From positions 1 through 9,219 of the forward strand of contig RFHZ01000337.1 of the NCBI GenBank assembly GCA_003696125.1: 9,219 nt of DNA, read 5' to 3'. This DNA is from Nitrospinota bacterium (lineage in GTDB: Bacteria > Tectomicrobia > Entotheonellia > J063). Position numbers and translations under genes: made by a program. Below are positions 1 through 6,849 of the stretch, piece by piece. How positions within the stretch are numbered: position 1 is the stretch's first letter; each line of letters opens with the position of its first letter. Below the pieces are notes generated by a model. It did not search any database and had not been told where the DNA came from. It worked only from the letters and a program-made list of their open reading frames with translations.

Positions 1-1475
1 GGGGGGAGACGACGCGGGGAGAGGAAGTCGGCCAGGTGGGAAGGGAGCACAAAGAGCGCCTCAAAGAGGGAGGCGAGTAAGGCAAAGCTCACCACCACCG
101 GGATGTTGGCCATGAACTTGCCAAAGGTACCGGTCATCAGGAGCATAGGTAAAAAGGCGGCCACCGTGGTGGCGGTGGAGGCAAAGACGGGGAGGAGGAC
201 CTCTCCGGTCCCCCGGATGGCTGCCTCCTTGGGGGAAAAGCCCGCTTCCACGTACCGGTACACATTCTCCCCGATGATGATGGCGTCATCGACGATCATC
301 CCCAGGGCAACAATGAGGCTGAACATGGAGAGCATGTTCAGAGAGATCCCGTACCATTCCATGAGGAGAAAGGCCCCCATGAAGGCGACCGGGATACCGA
401 GTGCGGTGAGGAGGGCCACACGCCAGTGCAGGAAGACGCAGAGGGTGACCAGGACCAGGAAGAGGCCGACGATCCCGTTGCTCTTTAAGACGCGGAGCCG
501 GTTCTTGATGTACACAGAGAAATCGTTGAACACATCGATGTGAACCCCTGGTGGGAGCAGCGCTTCGTAAGCACGTGCCCGCTTCCGTACCTGGTCGGCA
601 ATGGTGATGGCATTGCCCCCCTTCTCCTTGGTCACCTGGAGGTTGATGGCCCGCTGCCCGTTGAAGCGTCCCAGGGTGGTGGCCTCTTCAAAGTGCTCCC
701 GCACCGTTGCCACCCGGTCCAGGGTCAGGGTGTTCCCGTACGGATCAGAGCGGAGCGGGAGCCGGGACAGCTCCTGCACCCCTTCCACCTCCCCCAAGGT
801 GCGGAGCAAGAGCTCGTGCTGGCCGGTCTTGATGCTCCCCCCTGGCAGGTTGAGGTTACGGCTGGCCAGGGCCTGCCGGATGTCATCGAGGGTCAGGTGG
901 TACTGCTCTAAAGCCTCGGGACGCACCTCCACCCAGATCTGTCGCTCCCGCAGCCCCAGGATCTGTACCCCGCTCACCCCGGGGATGTCGAGGAGCTCGT
1001 CCTTCAAATCCTTGGCCAGCTCCTTGAGTTTCTGTTCCGCAACCGAGCCGTACAGGGAGGCGGTAATGACCGGGAAGACCGTCTTCACCTCCTGCACCCG
1101 TGGGTCATCCGCCTCTTCGGGAAAATCTTCTAAGGCCTCGATCTCCGACTGGATGTCGTTGAGGGCCCGGACCAGATCCGCATCCTTTTTGAGGGTGACG
1201 ACGATGGAGGAGAGTCCCTCCTGCGAGGTCGAGGTTATGGCATCGATCCCATCCACACCGGCGATGGCATCTTCGATCTTTACCGTGACCAGCTTTTCCA
1301 CCTCTTCCGGAGAGGCCCCGCTATAGCGGGTGGTGATGCGGATGGCATCCAGGGAAAAATCGGGGAAGATCTCCCGGGGCATGGTAAAGTAGATCACCAG
1401 ACCAGAGAGGAAGACAAATACGGCCAGGAGGTTGACCAGGACCGGGTTCTCGGTGGAAAAGCGCGCCAGGAACAT
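1..1475 (-). CDS. RND-family efflux transporter permease (AcrB/HAE-1 type), N-terminal half
   Basis: This is the inner-membrane pump of a tripartite efflux system; the family uses proton influx to export drugs, solvents or other amphiphiles. The minus-strand frame is open from ATG 1475 to the window edge (491 codons), so the C-terminal half is missing. A first membrane helix lies near residues 12-30, followed by a large periplasmic porter region. TM2 begins near residue 333, TM3 and TM4 follow, and a TM6-like segment with EALFVLPSHL lies near the edge. TM4 carries GMIVDDAIIIGEN; D396 and D397 correspond to the proton-relay pair D407/D408 of AcrB. The ATG at 1475 is preferred because GAGAG lies 9 bases upstream, inside the end of the adaptor gene. 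An in-frame GTG at 1481, directly after that gene's stop, is the alternative. The gap to the adaptor is 6 bases, so the two are probably translated together. Substrate cannot be told from sequence. Confidence 0.95.
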   Translation of the reverse strand, partial: MFLARFSTENPVLVNLLAVFVFLSGLVIYFTMPREIFPDFSLDAIRITTRYSGASPEEVEKLVTVKIEDAIAGVDGIDAITSTSQEGLSSIVVTLKKDADLVRALNDIQSEIEALEDFPEEADDPRVQEVKTVFPVITASLYGSVAEQKLKELAKDLKDELLDIPGVSGVQILGLRERQIWVEVRPEALEQYHLTLDDIRQALASRNLNLPGGSIKTGQHELLLRTLGEVEGVQELSRLPLRSDPYGNTLTLDRVATVREHFEEATTLGRFNGQRAINLQVTKEKGGNAITIADQVRKRARAYEALLPPGVHIDVFNDFSVYIKNRLRVLKSNGIVGLFLVLVTLCVFLHWRVALLTALGIPVAFMGAFLLMEWYGISLNMLSMFSLIVALGMIVDDAIIIGENVYRYVEAGFSPKEAAIRGTGEVLLPVFASTATTVAAFLPMLLMTGTFGKFMANIPVVVSFALLASLFEALFVLPSHLADFLSPRRLP

Positions 1476-1481
1476 GCTCAC

Positions 1482-2756
1482 TTACTCTCGAGAGGCTGCT
1501 GCCTGAAGGTTCTGGATGCTGATCGGGGTCCCATCACTCACCAGGTCATATCCCTCAACGATCAAGAGATCCCCTGCCTGCAGGCCCTGCCGGATGATAT
1601 ACCCCTCCTCCAGGGAAGGTCCCAGCACCACATGGCGCTTGACGGCCCGGTTCCGGGTCTGGTCGGCCGTATAGACGAAATACCCCTCTCCCTCTGCCTG
1701 CTGGAGGAGCTCTACCGGGAGAAAGATGGCCCGGGGGAAGTGTTCTACCACGATGCGGATCCGGGCAAACATCCCGGGGAGCAGCGGGGTGGCAGCCTGC
1801 GGATTCTCAAAGAGGACTTCGATCGGAAAGGTGCGGTTTTGCACGTCCCCGGCCTTGCCGATGTGGGCCAGGCGACCGGGAAACTCCTGGCCAGGATAGG
1901 TGTCCACGCTGAGCAGGGCCTGCTGTCCTTCCCGCAACAGTCCCACCGCGGAGGAGGGAACATGGCTGCGGATTTTGACCCGGCTGATGTCGATGAGGGT
2001 GAAGAGGGGTTCACCGGGACGGACCCGCTGGCCCAGATCGATCAGGCGCTCGGTGAGGATACCGGCAAAAGGGGCACGGATCACGGTATTGCGTAGCCGC
2101 TCCTCGGCTAAAGCCACCGCCGCCTCTGCCGCCGCGATGTCGGCCCGGCTCACCTGCACAGAGCCGGTTCGACTCCTCTCCAGTGCCTGCTCTGCCCGCT
2201 GCAGCTCTGCCCTGGCCGCTTCCAGGGATTGCCTGGCTGCTTCGTATTCCTGCGCAGAGAGGATCCCCCGTTACCAGAGCTGCTCCTTCCGTTGCCATTC
2301 TGACCGGGCCAGTTGAAACTGCCGGCGGGCAATGGCCAGAAGCCTCTCCTCCCGCTGGCTCGCCAGGAGTTCGGCCTGGTAGAGGGCTTTCTGGCGTTGC
2401 AGGAGGGCCCGCTGCTTTTCCAGATCGAGACGGAAGGGGGTGTCTTTCAGGCGAGCCAGCTCTTCCCCCTGCTTCACCTCACTCCCCAGTTCGGTCCGGG
2501 GGGAGAGGGCCACCACTTCTCCCTCGACCTCGGCACTGATCCGGGTTTGGCGGAAAGGGGTCACCGTTCCCAAGGCCTCGACGTAATGGGTGCGGGGCTG
2601 GAGAACTACCGGCTCTACCCGGACCAGGACGGTGCGGGGAGGAGGGGGTGGGGTGATGGTCACCTCTTGCTTATGCTGGATGAGCCTGTAGACTGCGAAC
2701 AGGGTGATCAGCAAAAGGCCGGAGGTGAAGAGGAGCGTAATGACTCGTTTCGACAT
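1482..2756 (-). pseudogene. RND efflux membrane-fusion (periplasmic adaptor) protein, interrupted by an in-frame stop
   Basis: HlyD/AcrA-type adaptor that should link the downstream RND pump to an outer-membrane channel. The frame spans 424 positions from ATG 2756 to TAA 1482, a normal family length, but codon 162 is TAA. Upstream: a membrane anchor (about residues 5-25, no lipobox cysteine seen), a proline run (TPPPPP), the first lipoyl half (VEGEVVALSPRTELGSEVKQ) and the first hairpin helix. Downstream in the same frame: RGILSAQEYEAARQ, the second hairpin helix, the second lipoyl half (TVIRAPFAGILTERLIDLGQ) and the beta-barrel and membrane-proximal regions. A 161-residue product would be non-functional. 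Internal GTG codons at 2159 and 2153 could start a 225- or 223-residue C-terminal piece, but their Shine-Dalgarno support is weak. Start ATG 2756 also has a weak ribosome site. The intact promoter, intact partner gene and lack of other damage point to a recent mutation or a base-call error. Confidence 0.85.
2271..2273 (-). other. In-frame ochre (TAA) codon interrupting the adaptor gene
   Basis: On the minus strand the codons read TGG TAA CGG GGG ATC CTC, that is LW-stop-RGIL. The frame after the stop continues 38 codons to the GTG at 2159 and on to the natural end, without any indel. AAA, GAA or CAA would each restore a sense codon with one substitution, giving W-(K/E/Q)-RGILSAQEYE, which resembles the normal hairpin tip of this family. 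TAA also ends this same gene and gspI, so codon reassignment is not a good explanation. Confidence 0.9.
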
Positions 2757-2807
2757 GATATGCTTTCAGGACCGGAATTGATGACTCGAGCGTTGCGCAC
2801 TGCTCTT

Positions 2808-2836
2808 ATTCTACGGGAAATCGAAGACAGGGTCAA
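2808..2836 (-). promoter_or_regulatory. Sigma-70-type promoter of the efflux operon
   Basis: Read on the minus strand, TTGACC (2836-2831) and TAGAAT (2813-2808) are separated by exactly 17 bases. Each hexamer matches the sigma-70 consensus at five of six positions. Transcription would begin near 2800, leaving a leader of about 45 bases before the adaptor ATG at 2756. The surrounding divergent region (2757-2938) is locally more AT-rich than the genes. No comparably good promoter was found in it for the plus-strand gene. No clear regulator-binding site or flanking regulator gene is visible. Confidence 0.7.
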
Positions 2837-2938
2837 GGCACGGGAAAAAAATTGCTTGCAACTTGGGCGGGAATCGAGTAATGTGTTGTTTGAGATATGG
2901 TATTAGTAAAGGTTAAGCGTTGATGAGGATACGGTGGT

Positions 2939-3943
2939 ATGTCTGCCGAGTTCCCGGAAGAGTTGACGCCCCCGTACGACTACTGGAACGATGCGCTGGA
3001 CCGCAGAGAGGAGGGCACTCCTCCCCGCATCCTGGTGGTGGATGACGAGCAGGAGCTGTGCGAAGTGTTGCGGGAGATCCTCTCCCAGGAGGGATATGTT
3101 GTCGAGACCGCCGCAGATGGGGAAGAGACGCTGGCGCTGATGCAGCAGCGGGCGTATGATCTGGTCCTGAGCGACCTGCAGATGCCGAAGATGGATGGAC
3201 TGGAGCTGCTGCGGCGGATCAAAGAGTTCCCCTCCCCCCCGGATGTGATCATCATTACCGGTCACGCTTCGGTGGAGAGTGCGGTACGGGCGATGAAGCT
3301 AGGGGCGGTAGATTATATCCCCAAGCCGCTCAACTTTGACCTGCTCCGCCTGGTCGTGGCCAAGACCCTGGAACGGCAGCGCTTGAAGCGCAGGGCAGCA
3401 GAAGTCGAGTTTTACAAGCGCCTCTCCCGCATAGACGGTTTGACCGAGGTCTACAATCACCGCTTCTTCCACCAGGTGCTCTCCGCCGAGCTTGCCCGCG
3501 CCCAGCGTTTTCAGCGTCCCCTCTCCCTGCTCATGATCGATGTCGATCACTTCAAAGAGTACAACGATCTCTGTGGACACCAGGCCGGAGATGCGGCCTT
3601 ACAGAAGCTGGCCTGGTTGTTCAAGCGCTTCAGCCGGAGTTACGATTTTGTGGCCCGGTACGGGGGGGAGGAGTTTGCCATTATCCTGCCCGAAACCGGC
3701 AAGGAGACCGCCATCCTGGTCGGGGAGCGGATTCGACAGGAGGTCCTGGCCTCCTATTTTCCCGGTGAGGAGAGGTTACCGCAGCGACACCTTTCCATCA
3801 GCCTGGGATTGGCCACCTATCCCAGTGATGCCACGGTCAAGGAGATACTGATCAAGGTGGCGGACGAAGCCCTTTACAAGGCGAAGAAGCTGGGGAGGAA
3901 CCGCCTGTGCTACTTCCCGACCAGGCCTCCTTCGGACAGGTAG
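2939..3943 (+). CDS. Receiver-GGDEF response regulator (diguanylate cyclase, PleD-like)
   Basis: Cytoplasmic response regulator of 334 residues predicted to make c-di-GMP from two GTP when phosphorylated. After a 28-residue lead comes a CheY-like receiver (about 30-145) with the acidic pair D35/D36, phospho-acceptor D79 (VLSDLQMP), T107 and K129 (IPKPLN). A helical linker (about 140-162) leads to the GGDEF domain (163-325). Its DVDHFKEYND segment supplies metal ligand D201 and guanine contact N209; D218 also aligns with PleD. The active-site loop is GGEEF (242-246). The product-inhibition site RSYD (R233, D236) sits five residues before it, as in PleD, so feedback inhibition is expected. PleD itself has two receivers; this protein has one. 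ATG 2939 has GAGGA 9 bases upstream. No cognate histidine kinase lies in the window. The position upstream of a T2SS with a c-di-GMP-type ATPase suggests local signalling; that is inference. Confidence 0.95.
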   Translation: MSAEFPEELTPPYDYWNDALDRREEGTPPRILVVDDEQELCEVLREILSQEGYVVETAADGEETLALMQQRAYDLVLSDLQMPKMDGLELLRRIKEFPSPPDVIIITGHASVESAVRAMKLGAVDYIPKPLNFDLLRLVVAKTLERQRLKRRAAEVEFYKRLSRIDGLTEVYNHRFFHQVLSAELARAQRFQRPLSLLMIDVDHFKEYNDLCGHQAGDAALQKLAWLFKRFSRSYDFVARYGGEEFAIILPETGKETAILVGERIRQEVLASYFPGEERLPQRHLSISLGLATYPSDATVKEILIKVADEALYKAKKLGRNRLCYFPTRPPSDR

Positions 3944-3972
3944 CGCCTCTCTGGTGGCAGCAGGAAGCGTGT

Positions 3973-3995
3973 GGGACAGAAGGGGGGGGAGAGGG
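3973..3995 (+). other. Possible G-quadruplex tract over a ribosome-binding region
   Basis: Four G3 runs (3973-3975, 3982-3984, 3987-3989, 3993-3995) are separated by 6, 2 and 3 bases, which meets the common G3N1-7 rule. An uninterrupted run of eight G is at 3982-3989. The tract ends 3 bases before the ATG at 3999 and overlaps its Shine-Dalgarno region, so folding in mRNA could hinder translation. In purine-rich, GC-rich DNA such tracts also arise by chance. Confidence 0.25.
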
Positions 3996-3998
3996 AGG

Positions 3999-4715
3999 AT
4001 GAGAGAGGAGCTTTTGGCCAGGCTGCCCCGCCTGAAGGTAGAGGCCGGTACCATCCTCTTCGAGGAAGGGGATGCGGCGGATAAGATGTACCTGATCGTG
4101 CGGGGGAAGGTCCGCATCACCAAGCAGGTGATAGAAGGGGCGGATAAGCTTCTGGCTGAGCTGGGGGAGGGGGAGTATTTTGGAGAGATGGGACTCCTCG
4201 CCGATCTGCAGCGTTCTGCCACGGCCACGGCGGTTGAGGAGAGCGAGTTTGTGCTCATCGATCGCGACTCCTTTGGCTGGTTGCTGCAGGAGAATCCCTC
4301 CTTCGGGCTGAGCATCATGAAGCAACTGGCCCAACGCTTAGAGCGAAGCAATGAAGAGCTGGTCTATGTCTCCCTGCAGATGGCTCTCGCCGAGCGCAAG
4401 CCACACCGGTTCCCTGCCGGGACCGAGGGGAAATCCCTGTTTGTCATTACCGGTTCCTTTGCCCCGGTCGATACGGCACGGGTCATCAAGGCCCATGCCC
4501 GCGTCACCCTTCCCCATCGTACCGACCTGATCGTGAGCCTGATGAAGCCGGGCAGGGGGAAAGAGGCGCTTATCTATGTGCTGGAGACAGAGACCCCTAA
4601 GGAGCTGCTGGAGCTGTTGCGACCTTTTGGAGACCTGGTGGAGTGGGAGATCACCCCGGCCATCCCGCTGGATGACCCGGTCTGGGAGCGGCTGGGGTCG
4701 GAGGAGAGGGAGTAG
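3999..4715 (+). CDS. Cyclic-nucleotide-binding protein with a non-HTH C-terminal domain
   Basis: Predicted soluble sensor of 238 residues. Residues 12-115 form a CRP-type cyclic-nucleotide-binding beta-barrel. Its phosphate-binding cassette, FGEMGLLADLQRSATATA (61-78), keeps the glutamate (E63) and R72-S73 pair equivalent to E72, R82 and S83 of CRP, so binding of a cyclic nucleotide is credible. A helix (about 100-130) follows, as in CRP. The rest (about 145-224) shows no helix-turn-helix. Its pattern is strand (SLFVITGSF), helix, strand (DLIVSLMK), strand (EALIYVLETE), helix (PKELLELLRPFG), strand (LVEWEITPAI), suggesting a ferredoxin-like or ACT-like fold; I do not recognise the family. ATG 3999 is chosen because GGGGAG lies 7 bases upstream; a GTG at 3954 would add 15 residues and lacks a ribosome site. 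The gene lies 55 bases after the diguanylate cyclase and 67 before gspI. Role unknown; regulation of the secretion genes by protein contact is a guess. Confidence 0.85.
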   Translation: MREELLARLPRLKVEAGTILFEEGDAADKMYLIVRGKVRITKQVIEGADKLLAELGEGEYFGEMGLLADLQRSATATAVEESEFVLIDRDSFGWLLQENPSFGLSIMKQLAQRLERSNEELVYVSLQMALAERKPHRFPAGTEGKSLFVITGSFAPVDTARVIKAHARVTLPHRTDLIVSLMKPGRGKEALIYVLETETPKELLELLRPFGDLVEWEITPAIPLDDPVWERLGSEERE

Positions 4716-4782
4716 CTGGCGCCTTGCAGAATAGCGATGGCCTTCCGTGGGGAACAGAGGGAGGAGGCGGGAAGAGGTGGCT

Positions 4783-5175
4783 GTGAAGCGAATCCTCTGG
4801 CACAGCGCAGACGGTTTTAGCCTGATCGAGGTGACCATTGCCCTGGTCGTCATCGCCCTGGGGGTGGCCGGGATGGTCTCCATCGTCTCCCAGAGCTTCC
4901 GCACCAAGCGTCTCGCCCATGACATCACCCAGGCCACCCTGCTGGCGCAGGAACGCCTGGAATATCTTTCCCTCCTCCCCGGCCAGTGGGGAGAGGAGAC
5001 CGCTCTCCAGCCCTTTAGGGATGAGGAGGGGAGACCGATTGCCCCCCGTTTTCGCTGGCGGGCAGAAGCAGAGCAGGAGGAAGACGGAAAGCGGATCATC
5101 CGGGTGTGGGTCTACTGGCCCTGGCCTCATGTGCGACATCAACTCCGATTCACAACCTATGCCCAGGCCTTCTAA
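4783..5175 (+). CDS. gspI: Type II secretion minor pseudopilin GspI
   Basis: Predicted minor pseudopilin of 130 residues, the usual GspI size. It should start the tip complex of the T2SS pseudopilus with GspJ and GspK. The class III signal is clear: a short basic leader (MKRILWHSADG), cleavage after G11, then FSLIEVTIALVVIALGVAGM with the conserved Glu at mature position 5. This hydrophobic helix holds the protein in the inner membrane before assembly. The LAQERLEYL stretch after the helix and the late RIIRVWVYW strand fit the GspI/PilV group. The GTG at 4783 is chosen because AAGAGG lies 5 bases upstream and gives a normal leader; GTG codons at 4777 and 4747 would lengthen it. The gene overlaps gspJ by 17 bases. 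A PilV-like type IV pilin is the alternative, but the following J-K-E-F genes argue for T2SS. Confidence 0.85.
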   Translation: MKRILWHSADGFSLIEVTIALVVIALGVAGMVSIVSQSFRTKRLAHDITQATLLAQERLEYLSLLPGQWGEETALQPFRDEEGRPIAPRFRWRAEAEQEEDGKRIIRVWVYWPWPHVRHQLRFTTYAQAF

Positions 5176-5842
5176 CGGTTATCGAGATCGATGGCAGAAC
5201 CCCTGGCGCCATGCCTCCAGGGGAGACTCTGCCCCAGAGGGGATGACCCTGATCGAGTTGCTGGTCGGGCTGGCCCTCTTGGGGATGGTTTTGCTGCTGG
5301 TGGCGAATGTCTTTATCACCAACATCCATCTGGTCCGGGCGGGTACAGAGCGGGTACTGCTGGATGAGGAGGCCCGCCGGATCCTGGGACGGTTGACCGC
5401 CGACATCCAGAGTATCTCTCTCCCTGGAAACGGGGGCATCCCGCTGCAGGGAGAAGACCGGGTCTCTGCCGGGGACGAGGCTCCGGGGGACATGGATACG
5501 ATCCGCTTTTCCACCATCCTCTCCTCCCACCAGGCACCGGCCTTCGGGAAGAGGGGACGTCTTGCCTATGTCCTGACCAGGGCCCCAAATGAGAGGGTGG
5601 GAACCCTGTGGCGTATCCTGCTCCTTTCTTCCCCGGACGGGGAGCAGGTGGAGAGGCGGTTGCTGCTCAGTGAGCGGGTGCGCGCCCTGAACTTCCGCTA
5701 CTTTTCCCACCAGCGGTGGTACAGGGCCTGGCAGGAGGCAACCCTTCCCCAGGGGGTAGAGATTACCCTGGTTCTGCAGGGAAAGAGCAGGTTTGCCGGC
5801 AGCAAATCGTACCGGACCTTTGTGCGCATCCCCCTGCGCTGA
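5159..5842 (+). CDS. gspJ: Type II secretion minor pseudopilin GspJ
   Basis: Predicted minor pseudopilin of 227 residues, the second member of the I-J-K tip complex. The prepilin site is APEG then MTLIELLVGLALLGMVLLLV, with Glu at mature position 5. The C-terminal part, FRYFSHQRWYRAWQ followed by LPQGVEITLVLQ, is the pattern typical of GspJ (paired Trp, then a proline-led amphipathic strand). The ATG at 5159 lies inside the end of gspI and has no Shine-Dalgarno sequence, so translation probably depends on ribosomes finishing gspI. This start gives a 28-residue leader, long for a pseudopilin. An in-frame ATG at 5129 would make it 38, and no better downstream start was seen before the cleavage site. 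The leader coding region holds a 7-bp inverted repeat. Identity is well supported; the exact start is not. Confidence 0.85.
   Translation: MPRPSNGYRDRWQNPWRHASRGDSAPEGMTLIELLVGLALLGMVLLLVANVFITNIHLVRAGTERVLLDEEARRILGRLTADIQSISLPGNGGIPLQGEDRVSAGDEAPGDMDTIRFSTILSSHQAPAFGKRGRLAYVLTRAPNERVGTLWRILLLSSPDGEQVERRLLLSERVRALNFRYFSHQRWYRAWQEATLPQGVEITLVLQGKSRFAGSKSYRTFVRIPLR
5200..5223. repeat. Inverted repeat (hairpin) in the gspJ leader region
   Basis: CCCCTGG (5200-5206) and CCAGGGG (5217-5223) are perfect 7-bp complements around a 10-base loop. The hairpin lies about 25 bases after the gspI stop, within the gspJ leader codons. No U-run follows, so it is not a typical intrinsic terminator. It could influence coupled translation or be chance in GC-rich sequence. 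Confidence 0.4.
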
Positions 5843-5921
5843 GAGGATTTTGCCTGCCAGTGCTGCGCCTGATCCATACGCCGTGGCGGAAAGGGAGAAG
5901 CGAACAGGAGTAAGAGTGCTC

Positions 5922-6812
5922 ATGATCGGGAATCAACGCGGATCCGCCCTCTTGGTCGTCATCACCCTTGTCTATAGCCTGTTCCTCTTGGGATTGAGCC
6001 TGCAGACGATTGTCGGCGGGGACCTGGAGCGGGCCATCCAGTTCCGGAACAGGACCCGGGCCCGCTTTATTGCCCAGGCCGGTGTCACCACCGCCCTCTC
6101 CATTCTCCGGGCCCAACCGGCCACCTTTACCGCTTTGAATCAGGGCTGGTATCACCAGCCGGACCGTTTCCAGGAGGTGTCCTTTGCCGGAGGCGTCTTC
6201 ACCGTGTCCCACCAGGGGACAAGCGGGGAAACCCTGTACGGGATGCAGGATGAAGAGTCCAGGATACACCTCAATAAGGCCCCCCCCTCCCTGCTGGCAG
6301 CCCTGCCCGGCATGAACCTGGCGCGGGCAGAGGCGGCTATCCGTCACCGGACCGGGCAGCCGTTTGCCACCCCGGCCGAGTTCGTCTCCTGGCTGGCCGC
6401 CCAACCGGGAGGCCTGTCGGATGGTGAGCGCGAGATCCTGCCGCGGCTGACCACGGTATGGGGAACGGGCCGGATCAATCTGAACACCGCCCCCGCACCG
6501 GTACTGCTGGCCCTGCCGGGGATGACCCCGGAACGTGTTGCCCGCCTCCTGCAGCACCGGCGAGGACCGGATGGGAGAGAGGGGACGGCCGACGACCAGC
6601 CTTTTCCCTCCCTGGCCGCGTTACAAGAATGGGGACTGATCCAGGGGGAAGAGGGGCTATCCTGGAGGCCACTGGTCACCGTCTCCTCCACCACCTTTTC
6701 CTTTGTCTCCCGGGCGAGCATCGGCCGGTTACGCCCGGCAACGGTGACCGTGCACGTCGTGGTGCAGCGACAGGGGAAGGACTGGGTGGTGAAATACTGG
6801 AAAGTCTGGTAG
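5922..6812 (+). CDS. gspK: Type II secretion minor pseudopilin GspK
   Basis: Predicted minor pseudopilin of 296 residues that caps the T2SS pseudopilus. The leader MIGNQRG is followed by SALLVVITLVYSLFLLGL. The usual Glu at mature position 5 is replaced by Val, the known hallmark of GspK at the pilus tip. After the helix comes an alpha/beta region, and then two similar helical modules typical of the family: RIHLNKAPPSLLAALPGM (114-131) and RINLNTAPAPVLLALPGM (184-201), related to SAM-like or helix-hairpin-helix units. The GPDGREGTADDQPF segment near the second module is also seen in homologues. The start may be ATG 5922 (AGGAG 11 bases upstream) or the in-frame GTG 5916 (same AGGAG, 5 bases upstream); the two differ by two residues. 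The gene begins 79 bases after gspJ and ends 37 before gspE, which fits one transcription unit. Confidence 0.9.
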   Translation: MIGNQRGSALLVVITLVYSLFLLGLSLQTIVGGDLERAIQFRNRTRARFIAQAGVTTALSILRAQPATFTALNQGWYHQPDRFQEVSFAGGVFTVSHQGTSGETLYGMQDEESRIHLNKAPPSLLAALPGMNLARAEAAIRHRTGQPFATPAEFVSWLAAQPGGLSDGEREILPRLTTVWGTGRINLNTAPAPVLLALPGMTPERVARLLQHRRGPDGREGTADDQPFPSLAALQEWGLIQGEEGLSWRPLVTVSSTTFSFVSRASIGRLRPATVTVHVVVQRQGKDWVVKYWKVW

Positions 6813-6849
6813 GTATGGACACAAGAGGTCAAAGAGGGAGCGAACAGCG

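Noticed and set aside
601-1326. Plus-strand open frame (241 codons) opposite the RND pump
   Set aside because: The product is Ser/Arg-rich without domain features, while the minus strand encodes a clear RND protein.
2271-2273. Stop-codon reassignment or programmed readthrough at the ochre codon
   Set aside because: TAA ends this same gene and gspI normally, TAA is not a selenocysteine or pyrrolysine codon, and no readthrough context was recognised.
2852-2861. Small palindrome TTGC-TT-GCAA in the divergent intergenic region as an operator
   Set aside because: Arms are only 4 bp, they do not extend outward, and no regulator gene is adjacent; chance is the simpler explanation.
2856-2884. Plus-strand promoter TTGCAA-N17-TAATGT for the diguanylate cyclase
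   Set aside because: The -10 matches consensus at only three of six positions; not strong enough to annotate.
3954-3998. GTG start adding 15 residues to the cyclic-nucleotide-binding protein
   Set aside because: No Shine-Dalgarno upstream; the added Gly/Arg-rich residues come from the G-rich tract, and ATG 3999 has a good ribosome site.
4716-4782. Terminator or separate promoter between the nucleotide-binding gene and gspI
   Set aside because: No stem followed by a U-run and no convincing promoter hexamers were found; the stretch is mainly purine-rich.
5843-5921. Possible hidden small gene or N-terminal extension of GspK in the 79-base gap after gspJ
   Set aside because: The gspK frame is open here, but an extension would put a long non-basic stretch before the prepilin leader, and AGGAG at 5906 supports a start at 5916 or 5922.
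5150-5923. Minus-strand open frame (257 codons) opposite gspJ
   Set aside because: No recognisable protein features and no ribosome site; the plus strand encodes a convincing pseudopilin.
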